A stretch of 64,000 bases of DNA from Collimonas arenae (GTDB lineage: Bacteria; Pseudomonadota; Gammaproteobacteria; Burkholderiales; Burkholderiaceae_D), in assembly GCF_000786695.1 (NCBI RefSeq), contig NZ_CP009962.1, positions 806,001 to 870,000 on the forward strand. The letters are read 5' to 3'. A program made the position numbers and the translations under genes. The first letter of the stretch is position 1; the number at the start of each line of letters is the position of its first letter. The notes beneath the pieces are model-generated. The model searched no databases and was not told the origin of the DNA. It saw only the letters and a program-made list of their open reading frames with translations. This document shows, one piece after another, positions 52,827-62,186 of the stretch.

Positions 52827-55442
52827 TCAGGGAGTCTGGGAGAAATTCCCATTTGCGCCCGACGGCGGCGTGCTTGTCTGTCCCCACGAGGTCGGCTTGT
52901 CGGCGACGCTGAAATCCAGCGTGCCGCCGGCCTGTACTGTGCTCAAAGGCAGCCAGGTGCTGGCCCAGTCCTTGCCGTTGACCTTCAGGGCTTTGACAAA
53001 CGCAGCGTTGTGGTCGCGCTTGATCACTAGCCGTTTTCTGTCTGCCAGCTGGAGCGTGACGCTCGAGAACTGCGGCGTCGCCATGGTTAGTCCCGGCACG
53101 CCAGGGATCATCGGATACAGTCCCAACGCGGCCCATACATACCAGCCAGACGTGGCGCCGACGTCGTCATTGCCAGGCAGGCCCTCGGGTTTGTTGGAGA
53201 AAGTGGCGGCCATGATTTGCGGCAGAACGAACTGTGCGCGTGAAGGCGTACCGCTCCAGTTATAGGCCCATGGCGATGCGAATCCAGGCTCGTTACCCAT
53301 GTAGAAGTCATTGGAATTTTCACCACCGTTCAGCCTGCTGGAATCGATGGTCAATCCCGATGGCGCGCTTGGTTTGGCGCTGATCGAAAATAGCGTATCC
53401 AGCCGCTGCACGGCTGCAGCGTTGCCACCCAAGGCGGTGACGATCTTGCTTAAGTCGTGCGGAATCGCCCACAGGTATTGCGCCGCCGTACCTTCATGAT
53501 AGCCATCGTCTTGCGACGGCGAGGCCCAGTTGCCGGCCACGTCTTTGACCGCCATGACCTTGGTGGTTGGGTTGAAAATATTTTTCCAGTTCTCCCCGCG
53601 CAAGAGCAGGGTGGTCGCGTTCTTCTTGTCGTCGTCGCTGACGCTGCTTTGATTCAGGTTGTTGATGAAGCGTCCGATGGCGAAATCGCGGTTGGCGCCT
53701 TCGATGGTGATCGAGCCGGTATGGATGCCGCTGGCGTCGCTGCCTTCGGCGACGTAGCCCAGTTTCAGATAGTCCGGCATATTACCCTGCGCAGTGCCGG
53801 CCACATTCCTGCCGAACGCAGGATTGCCGTTGCATGCCGGCCATTGCGGCCAATCCGGAGTAGGGCCGAACGCGGCGCGACGCATGTAAGTCAGGGCGGT
53901 GGCGCTGTCGAAGCGGGTGGCGCCAAAGGCTTGCAGGCTGGCCAGCAGCATCGGCGCATGATCGCCTTCCATCGGCACGTCATCGACATTGGCGTCGGCC
54001 CAGTGCGGGAAGGCGCCGCATTGCACGGCGTCGTTCACCAGCGATTGCGCCATGTCTGCCGCTTCGTCGCGGAACAGCCAGGCGTGCATGGCGCCGAGCG
54101 AACGGTAGGTATCCCAGATGGAAAAGGTGGTGTAATGGTTCCGGCGCACCAGGGCGCCGTTCTTGTCCTTGTAGGTGTCGGTCTGATGGCGTTGCTTATC
54201 CAGGCCGATGTAGCTGCCGTCGACATCGCTGAACAAAGTCGGGCCGGACATGGCGTGATAGAACGCTGTATAGAACTGCGTCAGGGAGTCATTGGTGGCG
54301 CCGGTCGCATCCACCTGGATTGTATTAAGACGTGTATTCCATGCGGCGTCCGCCTTGCTTTTTGTTTTATCGAAGTCAAAGCCGGCGTTTTCCTTTTTCA
54401 GATTGCGCAAAGCGTTGGCCGGGCTGACGTAGGACAGGCCGACCTTGACTGCGGCGCTGCTACCCGCGGATTTAGACAGATCGAAATTCAGGATCAAGGT
54501 GCCGGTGTTGTTGATGAAGCGCGGCGCCTTGGCATAGGCGGAGCCGGACTGGATGTAGAAGTACACGTCATAGCTGCCACCACAGTTGAATTTGTTGGTG
54601 GTCTTGCCGTAGAAGCCGCTGGCATCGGCGGGATCTTGCCAGATCTGTGCATTGACGCCGGTCATCGAGTTGTTCTGGGTTGCATCGATCACCAGGATAG
54701 CCTTGGTCTTGTCTGGATAGGTAAAGCGGGCATAGCCGCTACGGGCGGTCGCCGTCAGCTCGGTGATGATGCCATCCTTGGTCTTGACCTTGTAGTAGCC
54801 AGGCGCCGCGCTTTCATCCTTGTGGTCGAAGGTGTTACTGGACTGGCGCATGACCAGGTTGCTGTTGCTGGTGAGCTGGCTGGTCAGCATGGTCGGCATG
54901 ATCGGCAAGGTGCCGCCGCTGCGGCAACCCGGGCCGCTGATGCGAGTCATGCTGAAATAATTGATCATGTTGCTGTCGTAGTTATAGCCGGAGCCGCTGG
55001 AATAGTACTCATGATCGATGTCGGTATCCGGCCCGAACGACACCATGCCGAAAGGCAGCGTTGCGGCCGGGCTGGTGTTGCCGGGATGCGTGCCGCCTGG
55101 CTGTTGTTTGGTGCCGAGGAAGGGATTGATATATTTGGTCAGCGCCAGTTCAGGCAGCGGTTTCGTCTGGCTGGTATCCACCTCCGCGACCGGAGGTATA
55201 GTGCTGGTTCCCGGCGGCCCAGGAGGTCCGGCCGGTCCGGTTGCACCTGTAGTTCCTGTAGCTCCAGCCGCGCCAGGCTGGCCGGGAACGTCGTTAATGC
55301 CAGCGACGCCTGCAGCTCCTGTGGCGCCGTTCGCACCGGCGCTTCCTGTCGCACCATCCAGACCGTTTGAACCGTCGCCACAGCCGAACAGCATGACCGC
55401 GAGAACACCAATAGCAAGCTTCCTGCATGACTGCTTATTCAT
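52827..55442 (-). CDS. GH92 lipoprotein with collagen-like linker
   Basis: 871 residues with AGGAGGAACA before the ATG. Lipobox VMLFGC (C21), then an unusual Gly-X-Y tract with glycine at every third residue from 24 to 78, broken only at residue 51. The GH92 domain starts near KYINPFLGT and shows NTSPAATLPFGMVSFGPDTD, GTAAQYLWAIPHDL, MGNEPGFASPWAYNWSGTPS and EGLPGNDDVGATSGWYVWAALGLYP. Unlike the next gene it lacks the C-terminal extra domain. The collagen-like stretch may hold the enzyme away from the surface or trimerise it. It follows the kinase gene in the cluster. Confidence 0.9.
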   Translation of the reverse strand: MNKQSCRKLAIGVLAVMLFGCGDGSNGLDGATGSAGANGATGAAGVAGINDVPGQPGAAGATGTTGATGPAGPPGPPGTSTIPPVAEVDTSQTKPLPELALTKYINPFLGTKQQPGGTHPGNTSPAATLPFGMVSFGPDTDIDHEYYSSGSGYNYDSNMINYFSMTRISGPGCRSGGTLPIMPTMLTSQLTSNSNLVMRQSSNTFDHKDESAAPGYYKVKTKDGIITELTATARSGYARFTYPDKTKAILVIDATQNNSMTGVNAQIWQDPADASGFYGKTTNKFNCGGSYDVYFYIQSGSAYAKAPRFINNTGTLILNFDLSKSAGSSAAVKVGLSYVSPANALRNLKKENAGFDFDKTKSKADAAWNTRLNTIQVDATGATNDSLTQFYTAFYHAMSGPTLFSDVDGSYIGLDKQRHQTDTYKDKNGALVRRNHYTTFSIWDTYRSLGAMHAWLFRDEAADMAQSLVNDAVQCGAFPHWADANVDDVPMEGDHAPMLLASLQAFGATRFDSATALTYMRRAAFGPTPDWPQWPACNGNPAFGRNVAGTAQGNMPDYLKLGYVAEGSDASGIHTGSITIEGANRDFAIGRFINNLNQSSVSDDDKKNATTLLLRGENWKNIFNPTTKVMAVKDVAGNWASPSQDDGYHEGTAAQYLWAIPHDLSKIVTALGGNAAAVQRLDTLFSISAKPSAPSGLTIDSSRLNGGENSNDFYMGNEPGFASPWAYNWSGTPSRAQFVLPQIMAATFSNKPEGLPGNDDVGATSGWYVWAALGLYPMIPGVPGLTMATPQFSSVTLQLADRKRLVIKRDHNAAFVKALKVNGKDWASTWLPLSTVQAGGTLDFSVADKPTSWGQTSTPPSGANGNFSQTP

Positions 55443-55501
55443 TGTTCCTCCTTATAGTCGTTACTTGCTTGTGCAAAGTAATCGGATACACCTACCCACT
55501 A

Positions 55502-55521
55502 CGAATTACGTATGTAATTCG
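55502..55521. promoter_or_regulatory. Palindrome upstream of the GH92 gene
   Basis: Perfect 8-bp inverted repeat CGAATTAC/GTAATTCG with a 4-base spacer, 60-80 bp before the start of the 52827-55442 gene. It is a good candidate for a regulator's operator in the 164-bp gap after the kinase gene. Confidence 0.5.
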
Positions 55522-55606
55522 ATGTCAAGATTTGCTGGTGTTGCCAATATCCAGATGTGGATTGGCGACAGGGCGGGCCACAAGGGCGCCGCAGACTACG
55601 AGATGT

Positions 55607-56563
55607 TTAGTAGAAGCATTCGGTCGATACGTTCGACAGGTTGAGAATCAGCAGCTGTTCCACTTCGTCCAGCGTCGGCGCGTAAGCGCCTTGCTGACGA
55701 CAGGACGCAGCCGCCACTGCGACGGCAAAGCCTAGATGTTCGGCCCAGCTGCGGTGCGTATGGTGCATAAGACTGAATAGCAAACCACCGATCGAAGCAT
55801 CGCCTGCGCCGACGGTATCGCGTACCGCTACTTTCGGCGGCAGGCTGACGGCGATTTCAACCCCATCCTGCAACAGGCAGGCGCCGGCGCTGCCGCGGGT
55901 GAACAGGATGGTGGCGCCCGGCTGCATTTGTTGCAGCCGGGCGATTGCCGTGGCGGTATCTAGTTCTGGAAAGAAGGCTTGCAGATCCTGGTCGGAGATT
56001 TTTACGATGTCAGCCAGCGCCATCATTTTTTCCAGCGTCGGCAGGTAATGTTCATCCATCAGCTTGCGATGATTGGGGTCGTAGCTGATGCGGACGCCGC
56101 TGGCCTTCAAGGTCGCTGCCAGTGCGATCAGCTTGTCTGCCAGCGGCTGGCGAACCAGGCTGATACAGCCGAAGTGAGCCCATCGGGCTTGCTGCATCCA
56201 GCCTGCCGGCAAATGTTCAGGATCGAACGCGAGATCGGCGCTGTCGCTGCCGATGAAAAAGTAATCGGGCGGATCGGTTTCCGACACTACCGCTAGCAAT
56301 GGAGGCTGCGAGTAGCGCTGGAGGAAACGCAGATCCAGCCCGGCGCGTTCGCTTTGTGTCCAAAGTTCGTCACTGAAATGATCGAAGCCGATGGCGCCGG
56401 CGAAGGCGCTTGGCACGCCAAGCGTCGCCACCACACGCGCCACATTCCAGCCTGCGCCGCCGGCTTGCGCTGTCCAATGCAAGTCGTCAACGCGGATCAG
56501 GTCGGTGAGAATGTCGCCGGCGGAGACAAACTGCGGAAGTCGGGTTTGAGGAATGAAATTCAT
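55607..56563 (-). CDS. PfkB-family fructokinase-like sugar kinase
   Basis: 318 residues of the ribokinase/PfkB fold. The N-terminal VSAGDILTDLIRVD and GGAGWNVARVVATLG are the sugar-binding signature; DTVGAGDASIGGLLFSL holds the catalytic aspartate and anion hole. The ATG overlaps the stop of the AGE gene (ATGA), so the two are coupled. Since that enzyme would yield fructose from mannose, fructose is the likely substrate, giving fructose-6-phosphate for glycolysis. Confidence 0.85.
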   Translation of the reverse strand: MNFIPQTRLPQFVSAGDILTDLIRVDDLHWTAQAGGAGWNVARVVATLGVPSAFAGAIGFDHFSDELWTQSERAGLDLRFLQRYSQPPLLAVVSETDPPDYFFIGSDSADLAFDPEHLPAGWMQQARWAHFGCISLVRQPLADKLIALAATLKASGVRISYDPNHRKLMDEHYLPTLEKMMALADIVKISDQDLQAFFPELDTATAIARLQQMQPGATILFTRGSAGACLLQDGVEIAVSLPPKVAVRDTVGAGDASIGGLLFSLMHHTHRSWAEHLGFAVAVAAASCRQQGAYAPTLDEVEQLLILNLSNVSTECFY

Positions 56564-57789
56564 GGCAGGGGTTCAGCGGACAAGGCGCTGAGCACTTCGT
56601 AGCATGCGCCCATGGTGTGATAGTCGGTTTTGCCGGCAGGGCTTTTTTCGTCGCTATACTTGCGGTTGTCGCGCGTCAGGATACGGAACCAGGCACCGTA
56701 TTGGTGATCGACAAAATGCTGCCAGCTGTATTGCCAGATATGGTCGTACCAATCCCAGAAGCGGTTCTTGCCGGTACGTTTGGCGAGTAGCGCGGCAGCC
56801 GCAAAACTCTCCGCCTGCACCCAGAAATACTTGTCCTGATCACAGATCACGCCGTCCGGCGCGAAGCCGTAGTAGATGCCGCCGCATTCCATGTCCCAGG
56901 CTGCATCCAGTCCGGCGTCGAACAATTCGATGGCGCGCAGCAGCAGCCATTCCTGCGGTCGGTGCCGTTCTAGAATCAGCAGCAGTTTGGCCCACTCGGT
57001 ATGATGGCCGGGCTGGAAGCCCCAGGGGCGGAAGATGTTGCTGCTGTCTTCTTTGTTGTAGTCCCAGTCGACCGACCAGTCCTGATGATAGTGTTCCCAG
57101 ATCAGGCCGTTGCTCAACGCTGCCTGGCGTACGGTGATATGACGCGCCACGGTGTCGGCGCGCTCCAGGAATAACGGGTCGCCGCTGGCTTCATAGGCTG
57201 CCAGCAAAGCCTCGGTCATGTGCATGTTGGCGTTCTGGCCGCGATACGGCTGCACTTTCCAGTCGGCGCTGGCCTCGTCCGCATATAAGCCAGCATGCGG
57301 CTCCCAGAAGTGCTCCTCAAGCAGATCATAGGTCTCGTACAACCATTTTTCTGCGCCGGATACGCCAGCCATCGCCGCGTGTGCATACGCCAGCAGCACG
57401 AACGCCAGGCCATAGCAATGACGGGTTGCGTCGGTTACCTGCTTGCGTCCGTCTTTCCATGACAAGGTCCAGTCATAGCCTTTTAGTTGCGGATCCCAAT
57501 GCACTTCGCGCAAGAATTTCACGCCATGATGTACCGCATCCAGATAAGCGGCATCGCCGAACTGACGGTAAGCCATCGCATAGTTGAAGATGAAACGGGT
57601 GCTGCTGACCAGGTGACGAGTTTCGCTGTCGTAGACGCTGCCGTCGTCTTTGAAAAAATGATAGAAGCCGCCAGAGGCGTCAATTACGGTCGGATGATAG
57701 AAGCGCATGGTGTCGCGCACATGTTGCAGCAGGAACGAGGGATTGCGAAATTCGTCTTTGGGCATTACGGTCAGTTCTAGCATGTTCAT
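56560..57789 (-). CDS. AGE-family epimerase/isomerase, probable mannose isomerase
   Basis: 409 residues of the (alpha/alpha)6-barrel AGE family: FYHPTVIDASGGFYHFFKDDGSVYD, HLVSSTRFIFNYAMAY, DATRHCYGLAFVLLAYAHAAM, and AEWAKLLLILERH near the active site. Members convert N-acylglucosamine, cellobiose or mannose. Context with mannosidases, a fructokinase and a LacI regulator favours mannose to fructose isomerisation, as in YihS-like or mannose isomerase enzymes. It starts 12 bp after the lacI-type gene, so all three form one transcript. Confidence 0.85.
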   Translation of the reverse strand: MNMLELTVMPKDEFRNPSFLLQHVRDTMRFYHPTVIDASGGFYHFFKDDGSVYDSETRHLVSSTRFIFNYAMAYRQFGDAAYLDAVHHGVKFLREVHWDPQLKGYDWTLSWKDGRKQVTDATRHCYGLAFVLLAYAHAAMAGVSGAEKWLYETYDLLEEHFWEPHAGLYADEASADWKVQPYRGQNANMHMTEALLAAYEASGDPLFLERADTVARHITVRQAALSNGLIWEHYHQDWSVDWDYNKEDSSNIFRPWGFQPGHHTEWAKLLLILERHRPQEWLLLRAIELFDAGLDAAWDMECGGIYYGFAPDGVICDQDKYFWVQAESFAAAALLAKRTGKNRFWDWYDHIWQYSWQHFVDHQYGAWFRILTRDNRKYSDEKSPAGKTDYHTMGACYEVLSALSAEPLP

Positions 57790-57801
57790 GGTGTTGTCGG
57801 C

Positions 57802-58782
57802 TCAGTTGCCAAGTGTGCTGGCGCGCTGGATCAGTTCCACAGGCAACATCATTTCAGTGTTTGAGGGAGCATCTTCCAGCAATAATTTGATGCCCATTCG
57901 GCCCAGCATTTCCTTATCTACAGCGAGTGTAGTGAGCGGTGGGGTGGCGCTGGTGGAGCTATCGATATTGTCGAATCCCACAATCGCGATATCTTCCGGA
58001 ATCCGCAAGCCACGCGCCTGGCATACGCTCATGACGGCGAGCGCCGTGGCGTCGTTGTAGCAAAATATCGCATCTGGCGGCTGGCCTGTTTGCAGCAAGG
58101 TTTGCATCGCGGCGGCGGCCTGCAGATGCAATTCCTGACCCGGCTGCAAAGTGATTTCCAACCGCGGATCGAACAGGCGGCCGGCTTCGAACAATGCCTG
58201 GCGATAGCCGAGTGCGCGTTGCGCAATACTGTAATGGGATAGCGGGCCGGAAATAAAGGCCAGCCGCTGGCGGCCGAGATCCATCAGGTGGCGGGTCGCG
58301 GCTAGCGCGCCGCCGAGGTTGTCGATGTTGACTGAACGAAAGCCGGGCGCCCACAAATCGATCAGTACTACAGGCTTGCCAGTCTCGGTCAGCCACTCCA
58401 GCACTTCTGGCTCCATGAAGCCGGCGACCGCCAGTGCGTCGGGTTCGTGCAGACGAATCTGGTCCATCACGTTGTCGGCAGGGCCGATCGACAGCACAGT
58501 CGGCACGATGCTGCGCTCGCGGCAGGCGGTTTCCACGCCGTGCAGCACATGCGAGAAAAACGGGCTGGCGACAAAATTATTATGCTGGCGATGCAGCAGG
58601 AAAGTCAGGCGGCGGATCTTTCCCTGGCGCAGGTTGGATTCGTTGTAGCCCAACTGGGTCGCAATTTTTTGTACGTGGATGCGGGTTTGCTCGGTCAGAC
58701 CTGATTGCTTCTTCAAAGCCCGCGATACGGTGCCAATCGACACGTTGGCGGCCAGGGCGATATCGCGAATCGTTGCTCTCAT
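57802..58782 (-). CDS. LacI-family regulator of the mannose cluster
   Basis: 326 residues from ATG 58782, chosen for the GGAGGAGAG Shine-Dalgarno and the typical start MRATIRDIALAANVSIGTVSRALKKQSGLTEQTRIHVQKIATQLGYNES (the LacI HTH and hinge). The rest is a periplasmic-binding-protein-like ligand domain (AIFCYNDATALAVM, IAIVGFDNIDSS). First gene of the AGE-kinase-GH92 cluster, so it probably represses these genes and responds to a sugar from mannoside breakdown. Confidence 0.9.
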   Translation of the reverse strand: MRATIRDIALAANVSIGTVSRALKKQSGLTEQTRIHVQKIATQLGYNESNLRQGKIRRLTFLLHRQHNNFVASPFFSHVLHGVETACRERSIVPTVLSIGPADNVMDQIRLHEPDALAVAGFMEPEVLEWLTETGKPVVLIDLWAPGFRSVNIDNLGGALAATRHLMDLGRQRLAFISGPLSHYSIAQRALGYRQALFEAGRLFDPRLEITLQPGQELHLQAAAAMQTLLQTGQPPDAIFCYNDATALAVMSVCQARGLRIPEDIAIVGFDNIDSSTSATPPLTTLAVDKEMLGRMGIKLLLEDAPSNTEMMLPVELIQRASTLGN

Positions 58783-58998
58783 TCTCTCCTCCTTATTTGC
58801 ACGCGGCCAGCGGCGCACGCATTTACCTGAGCAGGCTGACGACGCGGCTGTTCGCTGCGGTTTATGTTGCCGGAACTCAAGAATATTTTGTGAGTATTAA
58901 TGTATAGTAAAAAAAAGAAATATACAAATTTTTAGGAAAATAAATTCGCATAACTAACTGATATATAAGGTTTTATTTTACATATATCATTTATATTT

Positions 58999-59018
58999 GT
59001 TTAGTAAACTTACTAAAC
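58999..59018. promoter_or_regulatory. Perfect palindrome upstream of lacI-type gene
   Basis: Arms GTTTAGTAA and TTACTAAAC separated by AC: a 20-bp palindrome in AT-rich DNA about 220 bp upstream of the LacI-type gene. A candidate operator for that regulator, although it is rather far from the start and different from the palindrome at 55502. Confidence 0.5.
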
Positions 59019-59137
59019 TTTTGTGATTCAGCATCTGACAAATAGGCATTTGCTGAGAAACAGTATCTAAAGACCGACGGAATGGATGTGCATGCGAGGA
59101 AAGCTGCTGCATTTTGATTGTTACCTTGGCTGCGGCC

Positions 59138-59176
59138 AAAAAAAAAAGCGGGCAACCGTTACCGGCGCCCGCCATT
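59138..59176 (-). terminator. Terminator of the S9 peptidase gene
   Basis: On the minus strand a GCGGGC/GCCCGC stem with a 13-base loop is followed by about ten T, some 30 bp after the stop. Confidence 0.8.
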
Positions 59177-59202
59177 TCTGGCTCAAAGCCATGCAGTGAT
59201 TT

Positions 59203-61104
59203 TTATTGCGGCGCCAGATGCTTGCCTAAAAAGCCTTCCATCGCTGTATAAAAGTCGAAACGGTTTTCTTCATTGTGGAAGCCGTGGCCTTCATTGTCCT
59301 TCACCATATACTCCACCGGCACGCCGCGCTTGCGCAGGCTTTCCACGATCTGGTCAGATTCCGCCTTGTTGACGCGCGGATCGTTGGCACCTTGTGCAAC
59401 GAACAGCGGTGTCTTGATGCGGTCGGTATGCAAGGCCGGCGATGCGGAGCTCAGCAAAGCCTTGTCCTTCTCCGGATCGCCGACCATTTCATGCATCTGG
59501 TCGAGGAAAGGTTTCCAGTAAGGGGGAATCGTGTTCATGAAGGTGAACAGATTGGAGACGCCGACATAATCGACCGCAGCCGCATACAGATCCGGTGTGA
59601 AGGTGACGCCGGCCAGCGTTGCATAGCCGCCGTAGGAGCCGCCGTAGATCGCCACCCGTTTAGGATCGGCAATGCCTTGCGTGACCAGCCATTGCACGCC
59701 GTCCGTGATGTCATCCTGCATGGTCTTGCCCCATTGCTTGAACGACGCTTCCCAGAATTTGCGGCCATAGCCGGTCGAGCCGCGGAAATTTACCTGCAAC
59801 ACCGCATAGCCGCGGTTGGCAAGCAATTGCACTTCCGGATTGTAGCCCCAGACGTCGCGCGCCCACGGGCCGCCGTGCGGGTTGATGATGACCGGCAGGT
59901 TCTTCGGATCTTTGCCCAGCGGCAGGGTCAGGTAGCCATTGATGAGCAAGCCGTCGCGCGCCTTGTACTGCACCGGTTTCATCTCTGCCATATCCTGTTC
60001 GGCGATGGCGGGATTGATGTCGGCAAGCTTGGTCAGGCTGCCGGTTTTGCTGTCGAACAGATAGCGGCTGCCTTGAGTACGGTCATTGTAGGCAGCCACG
60101 ATCCACTTCGATTCATCCTTGGTGTTCGACTGTGTGACGATTTCATAGCCAGGCAGTTTTTCCCGTAAGGTTTTGTATAGGGCTTCTGTTTCAGCGTCGA
60201 GGAATTTGTGCTCTGTTTTCCAGGTGGTGTAGCTGATTTCCGTCAGGACTTTGCGCTTTCTCGAATAGGAAAGACCGTCGACGTCGACTTCGGGATTTTC
60301 ATACAGCACCTGTTCTTCCTTGGCGGTTTCCGGATTGAAAATCACGATTGCCTGCTTGTCGCGGCCGAGGTTCGACGCGACATACAGTTTCTTGTTGTCG
60401 AAGGTGAAAAACAGCGGACTGACCGCATCCTTGAACGAGGTGGTCAGGATGGTCTTGAATGGGCCACTCTCAGTAGCGCGATACAGCAAACTGGTATTGA
60501 CGCCATCCGAAGTGGTCGCCGCCCGCACCTTGCCATCGTGATCGGTAATCCATGACTGGATCGTGCCGGGATTTTCTGCCACCAGCTTTTCGGCGCCGGT
60601 CTTGACGTTGACACGATAAACGTCGAATACTTCCGCATTGCGCTTGTTGTGGCTGACCAGGATTTCATCCTTGTCGTCCTTCAAGTCGTCGACGATCTGT
60701 GCCCGTACCTTGGGGTAGGGTGTCAGGTCCTTGAGGTCCTTGCCGTCGCGCCCGACCGACACCACGTGAAAATTCTCGTCGCCGCCGAAGTCCTTGGCAA
60801 ACAGGATGTGATCATCGCCCTTCCAGAAATAACCGCTGATATCGCGCTCCTTTTCCGAAGTAATGCGCAGCGGCGCGGCATCCGAGCCGACAGTCCGGAT
60901 GAAGATATTCATGCGGCCTTCCCACGGCTGCATGAAACTGATGTACTTGCCGTTGGGCGAAAGCTGGAAACTGGCTTGCTCGGGATTCCTGAAGAAATCG
61001 CGGACCGAATAGTGTTTAGGCGAGTCAGCTGCCGTTGCACCTCCGCCGATGATGGACAAACTGAAGCATGTGGCGGTAACCACTTTATAAATAGCGCGCA
61101 TCAA
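59203..61104 (-). CDS. S9-family prolyl oligopeptidase-type peptidase, exported
   Basis: 633 residues with a Sec signal peptide (residues 1-26, ...GGGATAA). A beta-propeller of about 350 residues is followed by an alpha/beta-hydrolase domain: NPHGGPWARDVWGYNPEVQLLANRGYAVLQVNFRGSTGYG, then nucleophile S490 (GGSYGGYA), D575 (GANDPR) and H607 (NEGHGF). Related to periplasmic acylaminoacyl/dipeptidyl peptidases, which cleave short peptides after proline or small residues. Single gene with its own terminator, divergent from metQ. Confidence 0.9.
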   Translation of the reverse strand: MMRAIYKVVTATCFSLSIIGGGATAADSPKHYSVRDFFRNPEQASFQLSPNGKYISFMQPWEGRMNIFIRTVGSDAAPLRITSEKERDISGYFWKGDDHILFAKDFGGDENFHVVSVGRDGKDLKDLTPYPKVRAQIVDDLKDDKDEILVSHNKRNAEVFDVYRVNVKTGAEKLVAENPGTIQSWITDHDGKVRAATTSDGVNTSLLYRATESGPFKTILTTSFKDAVSPLFFTFDNKKLYVASNLGRDKQAIVIFNPETAKEEQVLYENPEVDVDGLSYSRKRKVLTEISYTTWKTEHKFLDAETEALYKTLREKLPGYEIVTQSNTKDESKWIVAAYNDRTQGSRYLFDSKTGSLTKLADINPAIAEQDMAEMKPVQYKARDGLLINGYLTLPLGKDPKNLPVIINPHGGPWARDVWGYNPEVQLLANRGYAVLQVNFRGSTGYGRKFWEASFKQWGKTMQDDITDGVQWLVTQGIADPKRVAIYGGSYGGYATLAGVTFTPDLYAAAVDYVGVSNLFTFMNTIPPYWKPFLDQMHEMVGDPEKDKALLSSASPALHTDRIKTPLFVAQGANDPRVNKAESDQIVESLRKRGVPVEYMVKDNEGHGFHNEENRFDFYTAMEGFLGKHLAPQ

Positions 61105-61335
61105 AACCCTCCAAAAAAGTACTTCGGTCGTAATTAGTCGTGGCCTTAAGTGACGTCATAAGCGGCGGTATGGCTTGCTTGATCGGCAAGCTTATTATAT
61201 GAACAAAACAGGAATGACTCTCAATCAATCAAAAATTGAGATATATCGACATGCAAAATCGTTCCTTAGTGAATTGCGACGATTATGTAAATATGGCCAT
61301 TTACTTTATTGTCAACATACCGCAGCGGAGAAATA

Positions 61336-62139
61336 ATGCGTCGTTTCATCTTCAAGACATTACCGATTTTATTGCTGGCTGTCGGCATCAGCATGGCCCA
61401 TGCGCAGGACAAGATAAAGATCAAGGTCGGTGTTTCCGTAGGTAATGCCGAGCAGACTTTTGAAGTGGTCAAGAAAGTGGCGGCGCGCGATGGACTGGAA
61501 ATCCAGCTGATCACTTTTAGCGATTACTTGCAGCCGAATGAAGCGCTGGCGGCTGGCGATCTCGACGCCAACGCTTTCCAGCACAAGCCTTTCTTGGATA
61601 GCCAGATCAAGGCGCGCGGCTACAAGATCGTCCCGGTCGCCCTGACTATCACGGCGCCGCTGGGGATCTATTCGAAGAAATATAAAAATGTCGATCAATT
61701 GCCGGTGGGCGCCAGCATCGGCATTCAGAACGATCCGTCCAACGGCAATCGCGCATTGCTGTTACTGCAGAAATCGGGCTTGATCAAATTGAGGGCTGGC
61801 GTCGGCGAAAACGGCGTTAATGCAACACCGCTTGACGTCATCGCGAACCCGAAAAAGCTTAAGCTGGTAGAGCTGGATGCGGCACAGCTGCCGCGCTCAC
61901 TGGACGACCTTGCTGCTGCATCGGTCAATAACGATTACGCGGTGAAAGCCGGATTGTCGTTGCGGCGCGATGCGATTGTGGTGGAGGAAGCCAAGGGGCC
62001 GTATGCCAACCTGATCGTTACGCGGGCGGAAGACAAGGACAAGCCATGGGTGAAGAAACTGATCAAGGCATATCAGTCGGAGGAGGTGCGTAAATTCATT
62101 GAGACTGAATTCAAGGGTTCCTTGATTCCGGCGTTTTAA
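61336..62139 (+). CDS. MetQ/NlpA-family methionine-type binding protein
   Basis: 267 residues from ATG 61336 with CGGAG upstream. The N-terminus (MRRFIFKTLPILLLAVGISMAHAQ) is a Sec signal without a lipobox cysteine, so it should be a soluble periplasmic protein, unlike most MetQ. The mature part has KIKVGVSVGNAEQTFEVVKKVAARDGLEIQLITFSDYLQPNEALAAGDLDANAFQHKPFLD, the NlpA signature. No MetN or MetI gene is adjacent. Probably binds methionine or a related ligand. Confidence 0.9.
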   Translation: MRRFIFKTLPILLLAVGISMAHAQDKIKIKVGVSVGNAEQTFEVVKKVAARDGLEIQLITFSDYLQPNEALAAGDLDANAFQHKPFLDSQIKARGYKIVPVALTITAPLGIYSKKYKNVDQLPVGASIGIQNDPSNGNRALLLLQKSGLIKLRAGVGENGVNATPLDVIANPKKLKLVELDAAQLPRSLDDLAAASVNNDYAVKAGLSLRRDAIVVEEAKGPYANLIVTRAEDKDKPWVKKLIKAYQSEEVRKFIETEFKGSLIPAF

Positions 62140-62147
62140 GCTTCGAT

Positions 62148-62176
62148 CTCATGCCTTGCCGCCGCCAAGGCATGAG
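62148..62176. terminator. Bidirectional hairpin between metQ and trpC
   Basis: Perfect 11-bp stem CTCATGCCTTG/CAAGGCATGAG with a 7-base loop between two convergent genes. T-runs are short, so it may act mainly as a shared transcript end. Confidence 0.65.
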
Positions 62177-62186
62177 AAAAGCTGAT

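Larger units (their letters stand above)
58783..59202. other. AT-rich promoter region of the mannose cluster
   Basis: About 420 bp without a gene. It contains a perfect palindrome (58999-59018) and, near the right end, the terminator of the S9 peptidase gene (59138-59176). Confidence 0.5.

Noticed and set aside
53457..55370. 637-codon plus-strand frame opposite the second GH92 gene
   Set aside because: Antisense shadow of a GC-rich gene; composition (G/A/R/H/V rich) without any domain, and the opposite strand encodes a clear GH92 enzyme.
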